DNA from: a virus
Strand: one strand, 5' to 3'
IMG/VR virus record: IMGVR_UViG_3300018416_000036
Coordinates: 1 to 42,118 of that record
Length of the DNA stretch: 42,118 nt
Shown: positions 33,432 to 40,735 of the stretch, piece by piece
Layout of the letters: each line of letters opens with the position of its first letter
Numbering within the stretch: position 1 is the first letter of the stretch
The notes under the pieces: model-generated
What the model saw: only the letters and a program-made list of their open reading frames with translations
What the model was told of the DNA's origin: nothing
Database searches by the model: none
Translations under genes and position numbers: made by a program

Positions 33432-33850
33432 TATCGTGTCCTTGTAAGTACATATTCTAATTCTTCTGTTTCTAAACTGTTTATAACTTTAAAACTTATC
33501 TGCATACTCAGTTCATTACGATTCACTTCGTTTAATACTACCTTTACATTTCTTACTCTAGGTTCGTGAATTTCTATCTGACGTGCAATATCATTTGCAA
33601 CACGTCCTTTTCCGAATACAGATGTATCCAATTCAAACAATTTATTTCTTAAATTTACACCAAAATTGGGTTTAAATGGTCTCTCGTATGAATTAGTAGA
33701 GACTATATTTCTTACTGACCTTTTTACTGCATCTACATCAGTCTTTCTTGTAATATCACCCGTGATTGGATGTGGTGTAAATGAAAGATTCAAATCTGAA
33801 TAGATATTTTCAGAGGAAACTGTTTTTCCGTTGTTTACATATTCGGTCAT
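33431..33850 (-). CDS. gp25: Baseplate wedge subunit gp25
   Basis: A 139-residue protein (T4 gp25 is 132). It has the family signatures YSDLNLSFTPHPITGDI, SYERPFKPNFGVNLRNKLFE (54-73), DIARQIEIHEPRVRNVKV with the EPR motif at 96-98, and a C-terminal strand FKVINSLETEELEYVLTR. gp25 sits at the base of the tube and sheath and seeds sheath assembly; despite its old label it is not a lysozyme. The start codon follows TATAAATA by exactly five bases, with a small inverted repeat in front and no Shine-Dalgarno sequence, so it may be translated from a leaderless mRNA. It is coupled to gp6. Confidence 0.9.
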   Translation of the reverse strand: MTEYVNNGKTVSSENIYSDLNLSFTPHPITGDITRKTDVDAVKRSVRNIVSTNSYERPFKPNFGVNLRNKLFELDTSVFGKGRVANDIARQIEIHEPRVRNVKVVLNEVNRNELSMQISFKVINSLETEELEYVLTRTR

Positions 33851-33855
33851 AATAC

Positions 33856-33863
33856 TATTTATA
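33856..33863 (-). promoter_or_regulatory. Late promoter box five bases from gp25 start (leaderless candidate)
   Basis: TATAAATAGTATTATG on the minus strand, the same 16-base string as at 14995-14980 and 40122-40137. An inverted repeat (33862-33880: TACAGTT-CTTAC-AACTGTA) directly precedes and overlaps the box. Confidence 0.65.
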
Positions 33864-33880
33864 CAGTTGTAAGAACTGTA
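33862..33880 (-). other. Inverted repeat overlapping gp25 promoter
   Basis: TACAGTT-CTTAC-AACTGTA, a seven-base-pair stem, begins right after the stop of the helical protein gene and ends inside the TATAAATA box. It could be a transcript-end hairpin for the upstream gene or a protein site at the promoter. Confidence 0.5.
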
Positions 33881-33881
33881 A

Positions 33882-35348
33882 TTACCTAATTACTGAAATT
33901 AATGCACCTTGTTCAGGAGTGTTTCTAAATCTTACCTGTCCGTCCATAAAAAATACTTGTCCAAACCCTGCAAAGACTGTTTGTCTGACTCCGTCTTTAA
34001 ATACATACACATCTCCACTACCACTTGGGAGATTGAATCTATCTGTATTACCGTCTGCAGTGTAAACTGCAAGTCCGTCATCGTTTCCTTCGTCTGTTGC
34101 ACTGATATAATTTGACTGACCACCCTCTCTAAGTGTTGCAGAGTCTATTTCCTGTAATCTATTTGATATATCGTTATTGGGTAATACACTTTCAACAGTC
34201 ATGACACCTGCAATTGTTGGTATCGCAGGAATAGAAGGAGGGAATCCTAATAGTTTTAAGAAATCGCAAAATGTAAAGAACAACCATTTGAATATACTAC
34301 CTAAACCAATTGCACTAAAGAACTTCTTCACAATCTTTACCCAATCAAAGAGTAATTTCTTCTGCCAGTTTTGCATGAAGTCTTCAAATGCAAGTTTGAT
34401 TTCTGCAATTTTTTGTTCTAACATTTCAACAGTAGTATCAATTTTACCACCAATGATTGAAACTATATTAAATCCAAATACTGATATCTTATCTAATGCT
34501 TCACCAATTTTTTCACTAATTTTTTCGTACTCTTCTATTAGTTTTTCTCTTGCAAGTTGTGTGAGACTTGTATCTTTTAATTTTTCTAAGATTTCACGTC
34601 TCTTTTCCATAAAACCCTGTATTGCATTGTTGATAAGTGTTGCAATATCAGGCATAGTTAATAAACCCACAAGACTTGGTAAACCCAATAAGTCCCATAT
34701 CTCGTCAAAAATATCAATCAGTTTTCCAAACACTGCATGAAGTGTATTGTTTAGATACTTAGATATTTCTGTTTTGATATATGACCAAGTTAATTTTGCT
34801 TTCCACTCATTACATAATATACCAAACTCTTCATTCCAACCTTTAATTTTATTTGGAACAAGATTAAAAAAGTAATCAATCCTTTCTGCAATTTGAGCTC
34901 TTATTTCTGATTGATATGTTGGGTCAAAGATTCTAATAATGTTAATTGCAAGACCACCAAACTTAAATATCAAATCTATTGGAACTAATTTCATTATGAG
35001 TTCTGCAATCTTTGTTGGTATGTAAGTGTGAAACTCTTTTATGATTTCATCGAATGCATCTGCGGCTTCTTTTTGCCATTCTCGTATTTTTCCTGCACTC
35101 CAATAAGGACTGAGAAGTTTTTGAACTTTGTCTATAAAGTCTTCGACCTTTTCTATGACTGCATTTATTTCATCAATTACATCTTGTGCAAGTTCTTTTC
35201 CATGTTGCACTAGATACACTCTAAGTTTACTTGGAATTTGTGCAATCTTATTAAATGCATTTACCAATTCTTCTTTTGTTGGTAAAGAAAAGATAGTATC
35301 AGGTGGACACCCGAATGCAGTTGGAGTTTGTACTGTAAATCCTGCCAT
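33882..35348 (-). CDS. Helical structural protein between gp5 and gp25
   Basis: A 488-residue protein that is almost all amphipathic helix and coiled coil over residues 25-360 (KELVNAFNKIAQ-like, REILEKLKDTSLTQLAREKL, EEYEKISEKIGEALDKI). A hydrophobic segment at about 343-368 (FFSAIGLGSIFKWLFFTFCD) is rich in Phe. The last 60 residues are a beta domain (NTDRFNLPSGSGDVYVFKDG, QVFFMDGQVRFRNTPEQG) of the kind found on fibres. I do not recognise a named family. Its place between the hub spike (TAATG overlap with gp5) and gp25 suggests a central baseplate or tail-lumen protein. The hydrophobic segment could contact the cell membrane during DNA entry (inference). T4 has no counterpart at this position. 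Confidence 0.62.
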   Translation of the reverse strand: MAGFTVQTPTAFGCPPDTIFSLPTKEELVNAFNKIAQIPSKLRVYLVQHGKELAQDVIDEINAVIEKVEDFIDKVQKLLSPYWSAGKIREWQKEAADAFDEIIKEFHTYIPTKIAELIMKLVPIDLIFKFGGLAINIIRIFDPTYQSEIRAQIAERIDYFFNLVPNKIKGWNEEFGILCNEWKAKLTWSYIKTEISKYLNNTLHAVFGKLIDIFDEIWDLLGLPSLVGLLTMPDIATLINNAIQGFMEKRREILEKLKDTSLTQLAREKLIEEYEKISEKIGEALDKISVFGFNIVSIIGGKIDTTVEMLEQKIAEIKLAFEDFMQNWQKKLLFDWVKIVKKFFSAIGLGSIFKWLFFTFCDFLKLLGFPPSIPAIPTIAGVMTVESVLPNNDISNRLQEIDSATLREGGQSNYISATDEGNDDGLAVYTADGNTDRFNLPSGSGDVYVFKDGVRQTVFAGFGQVFFMDGQVRFRNTPEQGALISVIR

Positions 35349-36361
35349 TATGAATTAAGTTTTATTACATTACCATATAATTTGATATTGGGTGCAGTAA
35401 ATGTCATATCTTCTATAGATGTGACATTTGTTTTACCAGTCACATCCATTGTTGCATCTCCACCAACATCTATTTTTGCATCTCCAAGTATTTTTACATT
35501 GACCTTTCCACCAATGTAAACTTCATCATCTTTGCACACTATAGTATATCTATCGTTTACAATTCTACTTACTTGAGAACCATCAGGATGAATTTCTGTA
35601 AATGTTCCTGACCTATGTTCAACTGCAATTCTTTCTGCATCTCTAGTATCATCAATTTCTATTACGTGACCTGATTCAGATTCTAAAACTTTGTTGTATG
35701 GATAAACTGGTTTTGCGTTTGACTTGATACCGTTTGCACTACTAGTGTCTCTCGAAGTGTAATCCTCTTCACCTCTTGCATACTTTGATATATCTGATTC
35801 ATCAACATAGAGAGGATAATGGGGTAAGTCTTTTTCAGTAAGTGTTGGGTTTGTGATAGTAGAACCTTTACCGTCATATTTTATTTCTACTTTTTCAGGT
35901 TTAATAGGTGCAGTGTCTAAACCATGTTCCAATCCAAAAGGTCTTTTACCACCTGACTCGTCTGAGTTTTTACCATCGGGTGTTGAATTATATGCACCTG
36001 AAGATAATCGTCTAGGGTCATTAAAACCATCATCAGGCTTTCTATCTTTCAATTCATCTTTTTCATCCTCTAAATATCCCTTTGCAGGAATACCTGCAAC
36101 TGACCCTAAGACAATAAAGTCTTGCATATCAGTTTCATCTCTAAAGAAACCTACGACTGTAGACCCCTCAACTAAACCGTGTTGTGTTCCAAATCCTGAA
36201 AGTCCTGCAGAGGTTGTAGGAAGAATCACTTGAGACCATGGAAGGTCGGGTGTTGCAATTAGTGATTTATTTTCTGTATGTAAACCATGAATACGAACTC
36301 TTACTCTTCCTATTTCAAGAGGGTCATTTCTATCTTCAACTATTCCGTAATAATGTATCAT
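35348..36361 (-). CDS. gp5: Baseplate hub/spike gp5 without lysozyme domain
   Basis: A 337-residue protein (T4 gp5 is 575). Residues about 1-95 are the OB-fold: IVEDRNDPLEIGRVRVRIHG, PWSQVILPTTSAGLSGFGTQ, GSTVVGFFRDETDMQDFIVL. The C-terminal 75 residues are the beta-helix needle (GKVNVKILGDAKIDVGGDAT, MDVTGKTNVTSIEDMTF). Between them T4 gp5 has a lysozyme; here residues about 96-230 are a charged Asp/Lys/Gly-rich linker with no catalytic Glu/Asp/Thr arrangement visible. So the spike can pierce but probably not digest peptidoglycan. It overlaps gp27 by four bases (ATGA), fitting the gp5-gp27 hub complex. Confidence 0.85.
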   Translation of the reverse strand: MIHYYGIVEDRNDPLEIGRVRVRIHGLHTENKSLIATPDLPWSQVILPTTSAGLSGFGTQHGLVEGSTVVGFFRDETDMQDFIVLGSVAGIPAKGYLEDEKDELKDRKPDDGFNDPRRLSSGAYNSTPDGKNSDESGGKRPFGLEHGLDTAPIKPEKVEIKYDGKGSTITNPTLTEKDLPHYPLYVDESDISKYARGEEDYTSRDTSSANGIKSNAKPVYPYNKVLESESGHVIEIDDTRDAERIAVEHRSGTFTEIHPDGSQVSRIVNDRYTIVCKDDEVYIGGKVNVKILGDAKIDVGGDATMDVTGKTNVTSIEDMTFTAPNIKLYGNVIKLNS

Positions 36362-37761
36362 GTTTGTCCTGCTATTGTTATTTCTTTCACTAATTCGGTA
36401 GTGTCAATATCTCCCTTAATTACTCTACTTTCTTTTGAACATTCTAGATTTGTAGTCCCTGATTTTGTAATTGCATTTATATGTGTTGCAAGAGACATAA
36501 TTAAATAAGTTGAATCTTCAACTAGTTTTGACTTTGATTCACCAACAGACACTTGTCCTAATGGTAATGCAAATTGTATTTTTTGTCCTACCTGAATTTC
36601 TGTTTGTAAAGGAACTATTACTTCTATAAGATTTTGTTGTAATACACCCATTAATGAATGTCTTTCTAAACGACTGTTATCTTTATTTTTAACACCTTCG
36701 ATTGATTCGTTATCTGTTAATTTCTTAGAATTACTAAATGCGTGAGTTGTTGTGTAATCATTTAAAATAGTTGTATTAAATTTTCTCTTTGTAAAAGGTT
36801 TTTCTCCATAACGACCTGTATCTTCATCTGAAGAAACAAGAGGTTTAATTACAGAACCCTTAGTTTCTGAGTCTGCAGTACTTTCACTCACTTCATTTCT
36901 TCTATTTGCAGTATCTTTAATATCATAAACATTTATCTCTTCTATCTTTCTTATAGGGTCGTAGACTTTTAACATAGAAGAATACGTACCAGTGGAGACA
37001 CCATGTAATGTGTCAAACTCTTGTGGTTTTGTAATTTGTAAAATTGTACGATTTTTTTCTTCTTCAGATAAATTAGTGTTATTAATTTTTGGTGTGTGAC
37101 TGAACACATGTGGATATGTTTCTCTTATCATAGTATTGATAGATTTAAAATGATACCCTCCATCTAAAGTTTGATATAAAAACATAGAATTTTTATAACT
37201 ATCTTTATTTACAGGACTTGCATTATTTACTATCCAATCAAGTGTTTTATTGATAGACCAATTTGGAACTATAAACTGATTTTTATCACCTTCAGTTTCC
37301 TCTATGTTTTGTACTTCTTCAGATATTTCTAAATCTGTAAATAGAGATTCAATCATATCTTTATGTGAACCTCTAAGAGTTTTACTTATTCTTTCTTCTT
37401 TACTTCTAAATGCATTTGAATCGCAGAAGTGTATATTATATAGCTGTAGTATTTCGTCTGCCTTTACTATTTCTGAAATTTTATAAATTCTAAACTTTCT
37501 ATCTATTACTTCTGAATTATAAGGTAATTTGTATCTTACTTTAATAATTTCTTGACCAATTAAAGAAAGGTTCTTAATTAAATTTCTTCCGTCAATCACT
37601 GATATATATCCAGTAGTATATTTACTGTATATACTTTCATACAAAGATAGACTATTTGCAAGAGGTAAAATATCTATTTTATCTTCTTCTTGATTTTGAT
37701 ACTGTATCGAAATCTCTTCTAAAACGACTTTACCATATTCTTGATGGTTTACTGTTTCCAT
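36358..37761 (-). CDS. gp27: Baseplate hub gp27-like protein
   Basis: A 467-residue protein (T4 gp27 is 391). The order gp53, this protein, gp5 and its coupling to gp5 (ATGA) point to the hub trimer that holds the spike. Sequence features fit: an N-terminal beta region (VVLEEISIQYQNQEEDKIDI, ISVIDGRNLIKNLSLIGQEI), a WSINKTLDWIVNNASPVNKD helix common to hub proteins, and a late beta barrel (HSLMGVLQQNLIEVIVPLQT, EIQVGQKIQFALPLG). In T4, gene 27 is elsewhere on the map, so its position next to gene 5 is a marine T4-like trait (from memory). Direct sequence identity to T4 gp27 is low. Confidence 0.7.
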   Translation of the reverse strand: METVNHQEYGKVVLEEISIQYQNQEEDKIDILPLANSLSLYESIYSKYTTGYISVIDGRNLIKNLSLIGQEIIKVRYKLPYNSEVIDRKFRIYKISEIVKADEILQLYNIHFCDSNAFRSKEERISKTLRGSHKDMIESLFTDLEISEEVQNIEETEGDKNQFIVPNWSINKTLDWIVNNASPVNKDSYKNSMFLYQTLDGGYHFKSINTMIRETYPHVFSHTPKINNTNLSEEEKNRTILQITKPQEFDTLHGVSTGTYSSMLKVYDPIRKIEEINVYDIKDTANRRNEVSESTADSETKGSVIKPLVSSDEDTGRYGEKPFTKRKFNTTILNDYTTTHAFSNSKKLTDNESIEGVKNKDNSRLERHSLMGVLQQNLIEVIVPLQTEIQVGQKIQFALPLGQVSVGESKSKLVEDSTYLIMSLATHINAITKSGTTNLECSKESRVIKGDIDTTELVKEITIAGQT

Positions 37762-37762
37762 A

Positions 37763-38500
37763 TTAAATTGACATTAATTTTTCAAATTCTGTAATGACTC
37801 TTGATATTGAACTTGGTTTTATAATTTTTATTTTTCGTTTTTCTTCGTTTAGGTCAAACTCTCTTTGCCACAACGATACACTTGAATATCCACTAGTTGG
37901 TACATTAGTTTTCATACCCTCTGAGTTTTCATAATGTGATATAACGTCTCTAGGTTCTATAACACTTACGATTTGAGAAGATTTATTTTTACCCACTAAT
38001 GTCTCACCACTTTCCCATAGACTACTTTCAACTCTTACTCTTTTATTTAAAGGGTCAACCTCTAAGATATGTCCAGTCCCTTTTAGTGTTGTGACTTTTT
38101 CACCTAATAGGTATTTTCGTGTGTTGAGTAGATTCCCTTGATTATCAAAGTTTGGATATTGAACAACATCTTCTCTGTTTGCAAAGGTTAAGTATTGACC
38201 TTTGTAAAACGAATCAATATGATTTTCAAATTCTTCTGAACTTAGATACCAATCATAATAATTTTCCATATCATTTACTAAGAAAAGAACCCAGTGTAAA
38301 TCACCGTCACCATATAATTTAGTTGCAACTACATCAGGTCTATCACCTTCAGATAATTCATAATATTCATAATCTACAACACTAGACATACTAAATGAGG
38401 ATATCTTTGCTTTTCTAAAAAAGTCCTTTATAGTGACTAACTTACCATTAGATAATCTATATGGAATAGTAGGAAAATTTTCATATAACTTATTTGACAT
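37763..38500 (-). CDS. gp53: Baseplate wedge subunit gp53
   Basis: A 245-residue protein (T4 gp53 is 196). It has the LysM-like core of the family: YYELSEGDRPDVVATKLYGD then LHWVLFLVNDMENYYDWYLS (68-87), matching the T4 stretches PRPEELANAIYGN and YWVLLMCNDNYDPYYGW. The C-terminal REFDLNEEKRKIKIIKPSSI matches the NEKLRQIKIIAKSDI end. gp53 staples wedges together through gp6/gp25/gp7 contacts. The start overlaps the gp48 stop as TAATG, and the run of Gly codons ending gp48 (GGAGGAGG) doubles as its ribosome site. It is longer than T4 by an insertion around residues 110-185. Confidence 0.88.
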   Translation of the reverse strand: MSNKLYENFPTIPYRLSNGKLVTIKDFFRKAKISSFSMSSVVDYEYYELSEGDRPDVVATKLYGDGDLHWVLFLVNDMENYYDWYLSSEEFENHIDSFYKGQYLTFANREDVVQYPNFDNQGNLLNTRKYLLGEKVTTLKGTGHILEVDPLNKRVRVESSLWESGETLVGKNKSSQIVSVIEPRDVISHYENSEGMKTNVPTSGYSSVSLWQREFDLNEEKRKIKIIKPSSISRVITEFEKLMSI

Positions 38501-39651
38501 TAGTCACCTCCTCCCTCAAAATCTAAACTCCCATCTTCACTGACTGGTGTACCTTCTGTAAAATAATCTGCTTCTCTACCGTCTGTTATCGCACCACCCT
38601 GTTTTATAGTTTTCTTTGCATTCAAGTCAACACCAAATTCTTTATTGGTAAGTTGATATTGTTCTTGAGTCATAACTACATTTTCTTGGAAACTTAAAGT
38701 CATGTCTATAATTAAAGGAGTTCCATCATCAAATGTTTCTATTTTACTACCACCGTTATATGTGACATTACATGCAGTTAAAAAAGAAGGTAAAAATCCG
38801 TCTATCTTGTCACTTATAGGCCCGACATATTCAATCTCAAATAAATTCGGAGTGTTAAAATAGTTTTCTGAAAATTCTTCCGAAGCAGCACCTAACCCTC
38901 CTGATTCTTTTGAAATGTTAAATGTGTCTGGCAACATTGCAGTTTTAAGTGTGTATATTATTTCTCTTACAACATTTGACTCCTCTACACTATTTGGTCT
39001 AAACTGGAACTGCATATCAAAAGTTCTGAATGTCATACCATCAAACATTATTTCTAATTGAGGGTTAAATGCTCTTGCATTCGCAAAATCTCTAGTTTGA
39101 AATTGTAGTGCATTAGAAGCTCTAACAAATGCTTCGTTTATTTCAGCACCTAGACCAGCTGCCATATCTCTACTAATGAATTTTTCAGAATTTAATAGTG
39201 CCCTTGAAAAATTACCAAATTCTACATTTTTATAATTAACGTTTGGTGCATTATTTTGAACGTTAGGTGCATACATGTAGATATGAGTATCAGAACCACT
39301 TAATGCATTTTTACCAGTGTCACCATTTCTTGTTTGTCTCTTTTTTATTATAAAATGAATATAATTATCGACCTTATAGTCTCTTGGATAAACTAATTCC
39401 TTCCCAACAACATCTTCGGGTGGTTTTCTTTTTGATTCTTTTCTAGATAATGCAGTAATGTTTGAACTACCCTCTTTAAGTGCTTTAGCTCTTGTTGCAA
39501 GATTAGTTTGGTATTCTAATGAATCTTGTTCAAACTTACTAACGTCTGACTGATATCCTGTTCCAAAAATCTTACTTGAGATTCCTTTTACAGATTTGAT
39601 TGCAGTTGTTGCTTGATTGATTTTTGATAATAATTTGTTTACAGATGACAT
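38500..39651 (-). CDS. gp48: Baseplate tail-tube cap gp48-like
   Basis: A 383-residue protein (T4 gp48 is 364). The C-terminal 200 residues match the tube-like fold: FDMQFQFRPNSVEESNVVRE, IIYTLKTAMLPD, LFEIEYVGPISDKIDGFLPS, TACNVTYNGGSKIETFDDGT and PLIIDMTLSFQENVVMTQEQ. The N-terminal 100 residues are helical and basic. gp48 caps the baseplate and starts tail-tube growth together with gp54. It heads the whole minus-strand late operon; an AAAGG ribosome site and AT-rich promoter elements lie in the 38-base divergent gap. The Gly-rich end overlaps gp53. Confidence 0.78.
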   Translation of the reverse strand: MSSVNKLLSKINQATTAIKSVKGISSKIFGTGYQSDVSKFEQDSLEYQTNLATRAKALKEGSSNITALSRKESKRKPPEDVVGKELVYPRDYKVDNYIHFIIKKRQTRNGDTGKNALSGSDTHIYMYAPNVQNNAPNVNYKNVEFGNFSRALLNSEKFISRDMAAGLGAEINEAFVRASNALQFQTRDFANARAFNPQLEIMFDGMTFRTFDMQFQFRPNSVEESNVVREIIYTLKTAMLPDTFNISKESGGLGAASEEFSENYFNTPNLFEIEYVGPISDKIDGFLPSFLTACNVTYNGGSKIETFDDGTPLIIDMTLSFQENVVMTQEQYQLTNKEFGVDLNAKKTIKQGGAITDGREADYFTEGTPVSEDGSLDFEGGGD

Positions 39652-39652
39652 G

Positions 39653-39660
39653 TATAAATA
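39653..39660 (+). promoter_or_regulatory. Late promoter box for gp4 in divergent gap
   Basis: A perfect TATAAATA on the plus strand, 29 bases before the gp4 ATG at 39690. Transcription would start around 39666, giving a short AT-rich leader without an obvious Shine-Dalgarno sequence. Confidence 0.6.
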
Positions 39661-39683
39661 CCTTTAAATTACTTATTTATTAT

Positions 39684-39691
39684 CTATTTAT
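39684..39691 (-). promoter_or_regulatory. Variant late promoter box for gp48 in divergent gap
   Basis: CATAAATA on the minus strand (one mismatch), followed by AATAAATA eight bases later, both upstream of the gp48 ATG at 39651. With the opposing TATAAATA at 39653 they make a compact divergent late promoter pair. Confidence 0.45.
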
Positions 39692-40121
39692 GTCATACAG
39701 TGGTAAGTTCAAACCGAAGAACTATAAAAAATATAAAGGTGACCCAACTAAAATCTTTTACCGTTCATTATGGGAAAGAAGGTTTATGGTTTATTGTGAT
39801 AATAATCCCAACATTATTGAATGGGGTTCTGAAGAACTTATCATACCTTACATATCTCCACTCGATAAAAAACCACATAGATACTTCCCTGACTTCTATA
39901 TCAAGTATGTCAATGGTAAAGGACAAACGGTAAGAGAAGTAATTGAAGTCAAACCAAAGAAACAACTCAAACCCCCCAAAGAACCCAAAAGAAGAACTAA
40001 ACGATATCTCGGTGAAGTGCAAACATACATGATAAACCAAGCAAAGTTCAGAGCCGCAGAAGAGTTCTGTAAAGATAGGAGATTAAAATTCAGAATATTG
40101 ACCGAAGACCACCTAACATAA
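39690..40121 (+). CDS. gp4: Head completion protein gp4 with nuclease fold
   Basis: A 143-residue protein (T4 gp4 is 150). The start at 39690 is chosen because MSYSGKFKPKNYKKYKGDPT is the family N-terminus; the upstream extension to 39624 runs through the promoter gap. A TnsA/PD-(D/E)xK-like core is visible: YRSLWERRFMVYCDNN (Glu29), IEWGSEELIIPY, HRYFPDFYIKY (Asp68) and REVIEVKPKKQ (Glu86, Lys88). The C-terminal AKFRAAEEFCKDRRLKFRIL helix-strand is typical. In T4, gp4 (gp50/65) is needed after packaging for neck and tail attachment. It is the first gene of the short plus-strand operon. Confidence 0.85.
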   Translation: MSYSGKFKPKNYKKYKGDPTKIFYRSLWERRFMVYCDNNPNIIEWGSEELIIPYISPLDKKPHRYFPDFYIKYVNGKGQTVREVIEVKPKKQLKPPKEPKRRTKRYLGEVQTYMINQAKFRAAEEFCKDRRLKFRILTEDHLT

Positions 40122-40129
40122 TATAAATA
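40122..40129 (+). promoter_or_regulatory. Late promoter box five bases from start (leaderless candidate)
   Basis: TATAAATAGTATTATG on the plus strand begins directly after the gp4 stop codon (40119-40121). It is the same 16-base string found upstream of gp25 and of the gene at 14650-14982, here on the opposite strand. Confidence 0.65.
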
Positions 40130-40134
40130 GTATT

Positions 40135-40734
40135 ATGGTTAATCTAGTCACACGTTTTTCTAAAATGTCTCCTGAAGAGATTGAAAGAAATACAAAGGAG
40201 TCATTTAATTGGTTTAGACGTGCAATAGGTTCCATGACGGTTTCTGATAGACAAAGAGGACTCATAGAAGACACTTACGCAAACAAACCAAAACCACTTA
40301 TAGGTGGTATGTTTATGTTTCAGTATGTTGCAAAATGGAAAAATATTTTACCATACTACGATAGGTTTCCATTAGTAATTCCATTTCAATTTACAAGAGA
40401 TGGATTCTATGGTTTGAATTTACACTATATTCACCCTATGAGAAGAGTTGAATTATTGTCTGAGTTGTTGAGATACGCAAGAGACTATGATGGACAAGAT
40501 GATGTTGATACTAGAATACAAATGAGTTATCAACTGATTAAGAAATCGTCTAGATTAAAATGGGCTAGACCATGTATCAAAAGATACTTAACTACTGAAA
40601 TACAAAGTAGTATAAAAGAAGTTCCATATGATGATTGGGATGTAATAAGTTTACTTCCAACATATAATTTTACAAATAAAACAAATGCAAATACCGTCTA
40701 CAGAGATAGTAGACTAAAAGTAGAGAGTTATTAA
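40135..40734 (+). CDS. Conserved T4-like phage protein, possibly DNA end protector gp2-like
   Basis: A 199-residue protein. The core MFMFQYVAKWKNILPYYDRF then PLVIPFQFTRDGFYGLNLHY and IHPMRRVELLSELL is a pattern I recall from a protein conserved across T4-like cyanophages, sometimes annotated as DNA end protector (gp2). In T4, gene 2 neighbours gene 4, which supports that label, but I cannot align it to T4 gp2 from memory. The C-terminal half is basic, as expected for a DNA-binding or head-vertex protein. The start follows a TATAAATA box by five bases and there is no Shine-Dalgarno sequence. The next gene starts one base after its stop. Confidence 0.6.
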   Translation: MVNLVTRFSKMSPEEIERNTKESFNWFRRAIGSMTVSDRQRGLIEDTYANKPKPLIGGMFMFQYVAKWKNILPYYDRFPLVIPFQFTRDGFYGLNLHYIHPMRRVELLSELLRYARDYDGQDDVDTRIQMSYQLIKKSSRLKWARPCIKRYLTTEIQSSIKEVPYDDWDVISLLPTYNFTNKTNANTVYRDSRLKVESY

Positions 40735-40735
40735 T

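Noticed and set aside
33431-33850. gp25 as a lysozyme
   Set aside because: The family was once described as lysozyme-like, but the EPR-containing gp25 fold is a structural wedge protein and no muramidase active site is present.
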